Shown here: in pieces, positions 25,064 through 33,472 of the stretch
Numbering within the stretch: the stretch's first letter is position 1
Layout of the letters: every line of letters begins with the position of its first letter
NCBI RefSeq assembly: GCF_003473485.1
Contig: NC_053045.1
Location: 49,332,494-49,396,493 of the forward strand
DNA: 64,000 nucleotides
Reading direction: 5' to 3'
Source: Medicago truncatula
Lineage: Eukaryota > Streptophyta > Magnoliopsida > Fabales > Fabaceae
Position numbers and translations under genes: made by a program
Notes under the pieces: model-generated
Databases searched by the model: none
What the model saw: the letters and a program-made list of their open reading frames with translations, nothing else
What the model was told of the DNA's origin: nothing

Positions 25064-25341
25064 CTCCCTCCGTCTCAAATTGTATGACATTTTGACCATT
25101 TCACACGTATTAAGAAATGTAATTAATATTGTGTGGGGAAGAGAAATTATGAGTTATTTTACAAAATTATCCTTAATAAATGGTATGAAAAAGATAAATG
25201 AAATAATTGAAAGAAGAGAGAGTAATTAATAATTAAGGATATAATAGGAAAAGTAACATTAATATTTCATTGGTATTGTAAAACGACATATAATTTGAGA
25301 CAATTTTTTTTTTCCAAAGTGACATATAATTTGGAACCGAG
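25064..25341. mobile_element. Stowaway-like MITE 1 (278 bp)
   Basis: Starts CTCCCTCCGTCTCAAATT, the classic plant Stowaway terminus, after TA (25062-25063). Ends AATTTGGAACCGAG before TA (25342-25343); the right terminus has diverged. The interior is noncoding. It shares interior blocks with the copy at 9088-9367. Confidence 0.8.
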
Positions 25342-25560
25342 TATATTTTTTTTAATTGGGATAGTTCATCATTCTATTGCTATAGTTTGCTGCAATATTT
25401 TTCCTTTCACATCGATTTTATCTCAATGAATTTTTCAAGCAAGTTATTTAATTAATTAAGGCAACTGAGTCTTATCTTTGTTCCCTTGTGTGGATTTTGA
25501 TCTAATCTTCCAAAACTTTTTTTTTTTCTTTCTAAACGAATATATATTTTTTATCAAATA

Positions 25561-25864
25561 CTCTCTCCGTATCAAATTATAAGCAAAAAAAAAATCACAC
25601 TTATTAAGAAAACTAAAACATAAGAATATGGAGTATAGTTTTTTGTGTTTTCTTTGAAAAAAGTTTTATAGGAAGATGTAAAAACAATTTTTATTGGCTA
25701 TTGATTATGAAAAAATGAAAGAGAGAAAAAATTGAATGTAATTTGCATTTAATTTTATAAGAATAAACAAAAAAATCTTGAAAAAGATAAAAGTTTGTCT
25801 TTTTTACTTATATTTTGGGACAAAGAAAATGTTTTTTTTTGCTTATATTATAAAACGAAAGAAG
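25561..25864. mobile_element. Stowaway-like MITE 2 (304 bp)
   Basis: Starts CTCTCTCCGTATCAAATTAT after TA. Ends GCTTATATTATAAAACGAAA plus GAAG before TA (25865-25866). The ends are imperfect inverted copies, and the TA target duplication is as expected for Tc1/mariner-type MITEs. Confidence 0.75.
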
Positions 25865-25990
25865 TAGTATAGTAGTTAAAAATTTAGTTCTTAGTGAATA
25901 ATTAGGAAATATAGTATTTAAACCTCACCCATACATTATAATTTAATGTCTATTTTAACTGAATAAAGCTCACTAAAAATATATTTATTA

Positions 25991-26262
25991 CTCTCTCCGT
26001 TTCTTTTTAAGTGTCATTTTTGAAGAAATTTTTGTTTCTATTTAATTGTCACTTTCAAAGTTCAATGCAACAATAAATGTTGTTTTACCAACATTACCCT
26101 TAGCTATTTATTATGGAGAGAGAAATATATGAAATAAGATATTAAATGACTAAGACTATTATAGTAAAAGTATGAATTATTATATAAGAAAAAGTAACAT
26201 TTATTGAGTGTCTTAATTTGTGTAAAATATTAAAAAGTAACCGTTAAAAAGGAACGGAGCAG
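25991..26262. mobile_element. Stowaway-like MITE 3 (272 bp)
   Basis: Starts CTCTCTCCGTTTCTTTTTAA after TA (25989-25990). Ends GTTAAAAAGGAACGGAGCAG before TA (26263-26264). Noncoding interior. It is the third such element within 1.2 kb. Confidence 0.78.
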
Positions 26263-26561
26263 TACAAATGATAGATAACCGTTTTAAAAGTACCAACATA
26301 ATTGAGATTTCTACTCAATGATGCAATGACTTTGCACTATAATTATAATCTACGAAATATTTAATACATATTTGTGAAAAAAATTGTAAAGTGCTAATGC
26401 TGATCGCATTTGTCCTTAAATTGCTTTCCACGCGGTGCACACCAAAAACGTCACAAATTTTGATGAAGGGTTTGTCCTTCTTGTTGTGAAGATGTTCCCT
26501 GATCTCTCACTAGCCAGTAATAAACTAACCTTTATTTCTATCTTTATTTTAAGGGTTTTTA

Positions 26562-26587
26562 TATCATGTGCAAATTTGCACATGATA
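26562..26587. repeat. Perfect 26-bp palindrome
   Basis: TATCATGTGCAAA is followed directly by its exact complement TTTGCACATGATA. Just downstream, AAAGTAGTAACTTT (26595-26608) and AAAAGTTACTACTTTT (about 26679-26694) form a second inverted pair. This may be part of a small foldback element; no target duplication was found. Confidence 0.8.
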
Positions 26588-27159
26588 ATAAGTTTAAAGT
26601 AGTAACTTTGACTTGAAATTTGTGTTTTTTATATTAAATATGTAGCTTTTAATAAATAATTGTTGATTTTCAATTAAAAGTTACTACTTTTAGTTGCCTT
26701 AGTAATAAATTAAGGGAAATATTAACGAGTGCTCTAGGAGCACTCTTTAAGAACCATTAATAGTAAATTTTTATAAAAAATTGTTTAATCAATGCATTGT
26801 AATTTGTAACTTGTGACTTTTTTAAAGAATATTTTCTATATTTGGAATCCTTAAAAAATGTCCTGGAGACACTCGTTAACAAAACTCATAAATTAAATAG
26901 GTGCATCCCGACTCAGATCCGTTAGGTGTGTTTGTTACATGAAATGAAAATGTATTCCCATAATTAACTTTCCTAGGAATGTTAGAGTGAAAATTTTATT
27001 CCTAAAAAAGTTTGATAAAAGTGTTTGTTTGATGATTTGAATTCCTGGAAATTCTTTTTTAAAGCCGTGATATAATTTATTAAAATATCCCTACTATGTA
27101 AAACGTATGTCTCCTCAATTTTCTCTTTTTTTATTTCTTTTGCAAAGCATCGAATAATC
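26588..27159. other. Intergenic; possible outer element around the CACTA insertion
   Basis: GTGTGTTTGTTACATGAAAT and ATTCCTAGGAAT-like phrases at 26925-27060 have counterparts on the far side of the CACTA element (29340-29515: ATTCCCATC, TTCCCAGGAAC, AACGCCCCCTTAA). This suggests the CACTA inserted into an older MITE-like repeat. No gene was seen. Confidence 0.4.
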
Positions 27160-27162
27160 AAA

Positions 27163-29082
27163 CACTACAAGAAAAGTGCCCTGTCCCTACGGCCATTTTC
27201 TAAAGTGGGGTAGTTTTTACCAACGGACATATGAAAAACTGTCACTAAAACCATTTTATTTATTTTATTATTTCTATTATATTATTATATAATTATTATT
27301 GTTATATTTCTTACAAATAGAGTGGAATTTTTTTTCACAAACACGTACCGTACCATTCACACGCTCATCAATCTCAAATCTCACAACCTCAAAATCGCTT
27401 TTTCTTCATCTATCTCAAACCTCACAAACTCCATTGATCTCAAACCTCACAAACTCCATTGATGTCAAACCTCACAAACCTCATCAATCTCACCTCAACA
27501 ATCTTCTCAAACAAGCTCTAAATCGATTCCCTACTGTATCGATTTTCAAATCGATTTTGTTGTTCATATTTTGTTCAAATCGATTTAGAGATCTTCAAAT
27601 CGATTTTGCTCTTAATCGTTCTCAAGCTCACAAACTAAATCGATCTCAATCTGTATCGATTTTGTTCAAACTGTATCGATCTCAATCGTCGCCTTCATCG
27701 ACCGCCGGACCGCCGATCTTCGAACTCGCTCTGGATCATTTTCAATCGCTGTGAGTAATTTTCGTTCTCTTTGTTTTAATTCTTGATATGAATGTGGTAA
27801 TTAGGTATAGTGTTGTTATTCTTGAAATTAGTATACGTAGATGTGTTTTTGAATTAGATTTTGGGAGTTCATGTGTATGTGTTTTTGAACTGGATTTTGG
27901 TAGAATTTTGGAATCAGTTTACGTGCGTGTGTTTTTGAACTGGATTTTGGGAAAAATTTTGTATTCAGATTATTTGTATGTGTTTTTGAACTTGATTTTG
28001 GTAGAATTTTGAAATCAGTTTATGTGCATGTGTTTTTGAACTGGATTTTGGTAGAATTGTGTTAACACTAGGATAATTGAGAATTGTGATAACATCAGGA
28101 TAACTGGATTTTAGCACCTCTTAGATCTCTCTCCATGAATTAGATTATTTTAAAAGTTCCACTGTGTGTGACTAAACAACTAACTTCGTGGTAAAGCTCT
28201 AGAGAATCCAAGATGAGAATGAGTTGACTTAGGTTGGCTTTTGGTTCTACCAATGATTGGAATTTAAATGGTGGACGTAATTCTGGTTCTTTGGAAACTG
28301 ATATCAGAAGGTCTAGATGAGATCATGAATTCATTCAGCTTCCGCTAAAATAATTTTTGTGTCCATTAATGTAATGTATGTACTTAATTTATTGTGTTTT
28401 CTATTGAAGTAAAATGTACCAAAGTTGATAGTACAATTGTTAATGTTAAATGAAACTCATAAATACCATTTTAAGATATAAAAAGATTTGTGCATCATTT
28501 AATTTGTATGTTCTTAGTGAGCAAGGTTTGTTACTAGACCGCTACTATTTATAACCAACGATTGAACTCAAGTGATTAATGAACTCTAGTTAATGACGAA
28601 TCATTCGGAACCACTAAAGTTTGGTTTCTGGATGAAACAATTATTGATCAGATTTTACTTATTGCTTATTGAATTTTGAAATACTAGGGTTATTTTTGCT
28701 CATAACCAGAAAAGAAAACAAAGTCATACTGTTATATCAAGACACATTTAGTTGGTGCACAAGTTGAAACTTAAACAACCATAAGTTTTAGAAGCAAGTA
28801 ATTAAGGCATATACTAAAAATATCAAACTCTTTCATGATGACAATAGAAAGGGCTTCTACACCTCGAACATATGTCTTTGCTAAGTTTTTGGTTATTCAC
28901 CTAAGTCATAGTTAGGCATCCATTCTCAAAATCCTCACGAGTTACTAGTAGTCCATGATTCATCCTCACAGTTTGGGCAATTGTGCATACAAAATTTTCT
29001 TTTTATTTGATTATGCTGTTTTAATCAAATAGCCTTTAGTGACGGTTTTTGCCCGTCACTAGAGGTCAAGTTTCTTGTAGTG
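27163..29082. mobile_element. Non-autonomous CACTA (En/Spm-type) transposon, 1,920 bp
   Basis: The element starts CACTACAAGAAAAGTGCC and ends TTTCTTGTAGTG, the 12-bp CACTA inverted terminus. It is flanked by a 3-bp duplication, AAA (27160-27162 and 29083-29085). Inner subterminal sequences also mirror each other (CTGTCACTAAAA at left; TTTAGTGACGG at right). There is no transposase. The interior contains a 151-codon open frame (27299-27754) of Ser/His/Leu-rich, repeat-derived sequence running into a plausible splice donor (GTGAGT at 27750), then a tandem repeat block. It therefore looks like a deletion derivative or a carrier of captured 5'-gene sequence. Confidence 0.88.
27843..28062 (+). repeat. 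~50-bp tandem repeat array inside the CACTA element, 5 copies
   Basis: GTGTTTTTGAA(C/T)TGGATTTTGG recurs at 27843, 27879, 27929, 27980 and 28030, giving spacings of 36, 50, 51 and 50 bp. Nearby, at 27400-27490, a 26-bp unit CTCAAACCTCACAAACTCCAT is repeated three to four times. Confidence 0.85.
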
Positions 29083-29085
29083 AAA

Positions 29086-29775
29086 CTAACAAATTTGATA
29101 ATTTTAATTTATCATACACCAATTCATCCATGTCTATGTACTGTTACTGATACAATCAGAATCACATGAGTTTTGTTAAGTTCTAATTGAATATCCACCT
29201 TGAGTATTACAAGTGTGTAATTTGTAGCAAAACCTATGTAAAGACAAAAAGAAAACGTGACACATAAGTAGAAATGTGGGATGCCATGCGGTTACAAGGG
29301 GTAGAAATGAACTTTTGAGATATTAATGGATGTTAACTGCTTGGAATAAGTCATTCCCATCCTTTCTGTTGGGAATAAAATATGGGATAATATAGTTAAA
29401 AATAATTACCGGATATAATTAATTTCTTGGAACCTTTTTGTATGCATGTGTACCAAATATTGGAATAAATAGTTCCCATCTTACATTCCCAGGAACTTAA
29501 AACGCCCCCTTAAATTTATGGCTATGGACTTTTTTTTAGGGATATGGTTATGAACTTCATCCGTAATTGGTGGACACTGTGAAATTACCAAGAAACAACT
29601 CTTAAATGTGTTAGGAGGATACCTAGGAAGAAAACTAATAACAACAACAACATATGAGGATGGTAATACTTTTCACTCCTGCGACACGGTCAATAAGATT
29701 GCTCACGAGTTAGTAAAGTTGATCATATCTATATTTAGTTGAATATTGTTCTCCACCCTGCACATTTTGCTCGCG
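29086..29775. other. Intergenic, no gene seen
   Basis: AT-rich, with the possible right half of the outer repeat described at 26588-27159. No coding signal. Confidence 0.5.
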
Positions 29776-29811
29776 CCATGCAGCCATGCCTAATATACCC
29801 TTGTGCACCTT

Positions 29812-30190
29812 AAGTAACGCCGCGCATCTTAACTCATGCAGTGCAAGTTAAGTGACGCAATGTTACTGTTTACATACAAAACCCATCAGTCCAAACTCCA
29901 AGCACCATTTTCTTTCCCTCCACCTTCAAAAACCCAAAAAGTGCGATTTTTTGGGTCAAAATCCTCATCCCAAATCATTACAAATCGTTAGGACGCAAGT
30001 TTCTACGCTCATCAAGCACCAAATATCAGGTATTGTATCATAAAAACTCATCTCATTTTGCTGGTTTTTGTGCTTGGTTCGTTTGGTTTTCGTAGGCAAT
30101 AGGGCTAGGTGCGCAAGTTAACTTGCGCAAGTGGTAAAGGCTGCGTGACACAAGTGTTAAAGTGTTGCGTGAATTAAGTCACGCCACTGT
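29812..30190. repeat. GTTAAC/GCGC motif cluster, left of the FAR1 relic
   Basis: Short related words (GCAAGTTAAGTGACGC, GCGCATCTTAACTCATGC, GCGTGAATTAAGTCACGC) occur several times in both orientations. They include a perfect 20-bp palindrome TGCGCAAGTTAACTTGCGCA at 30110-30129. The same words recur at 31543-31690 on the other side of the pseudogene. Their arrangement suggests subterminal repeats or protein-binding sites of a transposon, but no element ends could be fixed. Confidence 0.55.
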
Positions 30191-30295
30191 GCAGTCCTGT
30201 GTTTTGCGCCACTTTTGTTCTTGGTTAGCTTGTTCCACAAGTAATTTATTTATTCTTCCTTTGTAAATTTTTTTATTCAATAGATATATAGTGAG

Positions 30296-31092
30296 ATGGT
30301 TGACAATGTCACGGGTGATGACGTTGAACCGAAATCGGCCAAAAATGAAGCTTCCAGTGAAGGTTCCGGCGATGTCAAACCAACTGTTAATTTGAAACCG
30401 TTTAAAGTCCAAATTCCAATTCAAGCTCGAATTGGTAAAATTGAAGAACCTAAATCGGTACCTATCGGTGTTGTCTGTGAAGCTCGCGACACCGCCTCAT
30501 TTTTTTACAACAAATGCAAGATGGAGAGAGCGAGAAGAGTTACTTGCTTAGGTTCGTCAACAAGGGGTAAAGGCCGGATTTGATGTTTGTATAAATAAAT
30601 CCGTTTTAAAAAGGCCGTACTTGACGATGCAATGTGGAAGGAGTGGGATATACAAGCCACCTAAGACAAGGAAGAAAATGAACCTTGAAGGCATCGGCTC
30701 AAGGAAATGTAATTGTCCGTTTAGGTTGAAAGGTTTTTTTTGATAAAGATACAAATGATTGGTGGCTTGCAATGCTTTGTGGAATGCACAACCATGACTT
30801 GAAGGAAAAGTTACAAGCACACCTTATTGCGGGTAGACTTAGTGTGGAGGAGAAGAAAAAATTTATCGAAATGACAAAGAGCTTGATGGTGCCTCAGAAT
30901 ATTCTCACCAATTTGAAGCAAAATAACAAAGAAAGTGTGACAACTATCAAGCAAGTGTACAATTTGCGAACAAGATGGCACAAGGGGGAAAGAGGTGACA
31001 TGATGGAGTTGCAGTTCTTGATTTCGAAGTTGGTGGAGCATAAATACGTCTATTACACAAGATGCAATAGTGAGGAAACCACTCTTGAATAA
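30296..31092 (+). pseudogene. Truncated FAR1/FRS-type (MULE-derived) protein fragment
   Basis: Three frame segments on the + strand read as the N-terminal part of a plant FAR1-related/Mutator-transposase-type protein. The first ends with a FAR1-domain-like piece (ASFFYNKCKMERARRVTCLG). The second, about 30577-30745, carries KCNCPFRLKGFF in another frame. The third, 30747-31092, contains WWLAMLCGMHNHDLKEKL, then VYNLRTRWHKGERGD and YYTRCNSEETTLE, ending in a stop. The frames are separated by at least two frameshifts, one at a run of eight T near 30735-30742. The MULE transposase catalytic domain and SWIM zinc finger that should follow are absent. FAR1/FHY3 relatives are transposase-derived transcription factors. 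This copy is inactive debris unless spliced in an unforeseen way. Confidence 0.75.
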
Positions 31093-31503
31093 CACTTTGT
31101 ATCTTTTTGTCCGATCCGCTGAAGTGTAATCATTATTTAAGTGTAATAGTGTAATGTTTTCTGAATTTGTGTCCATATTGTTGAATTTTAATGAATTTGT
31201 GTTTATGTAATTTGAGCGTTTATGTGAGATTATGTAATTTTATAAATTTATGGACAAATTTGTGTAATTTGGATCGTTTACGTGTCATTAAGTGTGTTTA
31301 AGTGATTACGAGTCATTACCGGCGAATTTGTGTAATTTGGACCGTTTTGGATCGTTATGTGTGATTATGTGATTGTGAAAAAAATGATGTTTTTGTGTAA
31401 TTTTGATCGATTGTGTCGTATTATCCAATAATCTTGTTATACAGGCGTAATTCAGTTCAATTACGAGCATCTTAAGGTTACAGACACAATTTGCATTCAA
31501 TGC

Positions 31504-31536
31504 ATATCAGTACAACATTTATTGTTGTACTGATAT
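31504..31536. repeat. Perfect hairpin, 14-bp stem and 5-nt loop
   Basis: ATATCAGTACAACA, loop TTTAT, TGTTGTACTGATAT. It lies directly before the right-hand GTTAAC/GCGC motif cluster. It is not followed by a T-run, and no role can be assigned. Confidence 0.85.
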
Positions 31537-31542
31537 ATCAGT

Positions 31543-31690
31543 AGAGCGTGAGTTAACACGCGCATGTGTTAACATGATGCGTGAGTTAACTCACACAGTG
31601 TTTTACACTTACACAAGTTAAGTGACGTAGCGTTAGTTAACTAGCGCATAGTTTTACATGCGTTACTTAACTAGCGCAAGAGTAAATTTG
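31543..31690. repeat. GTTAAC/GCGC motif cluster, right of the FAR1 relic
   Basis: GCGTGAGTTAACACGCGCA, GCGTGAGTTAACTCAC, CAAGTTAAGTGACG, AGCGTTAGTTAACTAGCGC and GCGTTACTTAACTAGCGC follow one another within 150 bp. They match the words in the left cluster (29812-30190). Confidence 0.6.
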
Positions 31691-31762
31691 GAACGGCTGC
31701 ATGGCGCGAACAAAATATGCAAGGTGAAGAGTAGAATTCTAACTAATTTTCATATTTTCACT

Positions 31763-31834
31763 GATGTAGTCGTTTGTATTAATATTCTTATTATTAATGA
31801 TGTAGTCGTTTGTATTAATATTCTTATTATTAAT
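31763..31834. repeat. Perfect 36-bp tandem duplication
   Basis: The unit starting GATGTAGTCGTTTGTATT occurs at 31763 and, unchanged, at 31799. Identity across both copies indicates a recent event. Confidence 0.95.
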
Positions 31835-31839
31835 GAAAT

Positions 31840-33470
31840 GAGGTAAACTTATTGAAGTAAAAAAGTACTTTATCTTTACTAATGGAAATGAGTTAAAATC
31901 GTTTCAAGAATAATAGGAAAGCTAATAAGATGATGAAACGATCATAACCCCATTATTGAGAGGATGAAATGAGTTAAACTTGTTGTAGTTAAAAAAAAAA
32001 AAAATTTATCCAACAATGGTTTGTTCAAGTGGTAAGAGATTTGAATCCTACATATTCAATCTCTAACAAATTTCTATAGATAAATTCAGCTCAAAAGGAA
32101 GAACTCTTTTTTTTTAGACAAAAGATAAAATATATAAATAAAAAGAACGAGATACAGAGACTTGGGGTATTAGACCTGACTCAGGTACAACCTAAACGGA
32201 AATACGTCGTGATATATCAGACCAAGTGGATCAACTCTAACCATTCATAACAAATAATCATCATACGAGCGCAACCCAGCGAACCCACATATGAGCTCGA
32301 AACCAAGTTACAACAAAGATGAAAAGTGAACGTATGTAAAGAACAGTTAGGGATTCATACATAGCGTATGGATCGACCGCCAACACGGTAACAAAATCCA
32401 CGTGCCAACAGCTCCCTGAACAAAGCAGAAAGCAAAAGAGCTCTATTGATCGAGCATTAACAATCCAAACAACCGCAAAAGACTGAGACACATGAGTAGG
32501 TACCAAAGTGGAGGCAGCCATGACATCTTAACTCCTGCGGATCTCAACAGTAGTTTCAATCACAATATTTTCAATCAAGAGAGAAATGAAGAGGCCAGAC
32601 CACCAACCACAATAGTTTCAATCAAACATGTTAGAACTCCAATCGAAGCATGAGTCCAATACGTTAGTAACCAAATAAACCTTTTTGAGTTAACAGGAAC
32701 ATACCCTTTCGGGTTTATGAAACCGAACAACATCAAGTAGGCACAAATCTTCAACCAATCCACAAATCTCTTATCAACAACAACATAAACATAAAAATAC
32801 ACCTCAAAACCGACAAGTCGATGGAGATTTAGGTTAAACGGTGCTGAAAATTTTGTGCATGTAACGTGATAATCCAATAAATAATAATATCCCCATTGCT
32901 ATTACAAGTTTACAATCCTCTTCTAAAAATTATTATTTCTTGTTTTTTTGGTAGAAAAAAAAATATTATTTCTTGTAAATAACTTCCCTCGTTTTCTTCA
33001 TTTATTTTATGATATGCCATAATTATTATAATATGTTTACGCAACTTTCTATTTTGGATTTTTTTTACAAGTATCTTCCGGATGATTTTTTGTCATGACC
33101 ACTCATCGCCCATTTTGAACCACTAGTTTATAACTTTCCAACAAGCCAAGTTTTGCCACTACTCGTGATTTAATATCACTTGTCCCTACGTGTCAAATAG
33201 CATTATCACATATGGTCTTGTTTGTGCCTAATTGGATTATCTAGATTTTTAACTCAAAAGCATAATATGATATATATGAAACGCATATACTACACTAAAA
33301 AATCATGAATCACATGACATGACCATGATGTTTCTTTAGTCAAGTATAGTTCGATACATGCTAAGGTTGCCTTGATTTTAGTGAAGATTCTCTGCTTTAT
33401 AGTTTCCCCTCACATAGTATTGTGATCTCTCATTGGAGACTGAAATTGTGGTAAATAGTGTCAGTGATCA
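31840..33470. other. Intergenic; unassigned GC-richer repeat-like block
   Basis: From 32110 to 32880 the base composition is more balanced. The minus strand has two open frames (86 and 100 codons) of hydrophobic composition with no domain that I recognise. The block starts beside an A/T-rich tail-like stretch (32105-32145), which suggests an old retroelement 3' end on the minus strand. No gene can be supported. Confidence 0.4.
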
Positions 33471-33472
33471 AG

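Noticed and set aside
27299..27754. 151-codon open frame as a host gene
   Set aside because: It lies inside a CACTA element and is built largely of repeated CTCAAACCTCACAAA and AAATCGATT units, so codon composition is repeat-driven.
32261..32877. Two minus-strand frames of 86 and 100 codons
   Set aside because: They have no recognisable domain, no splice continuity between them and a repeat-like setting, so I cannot support a gene.
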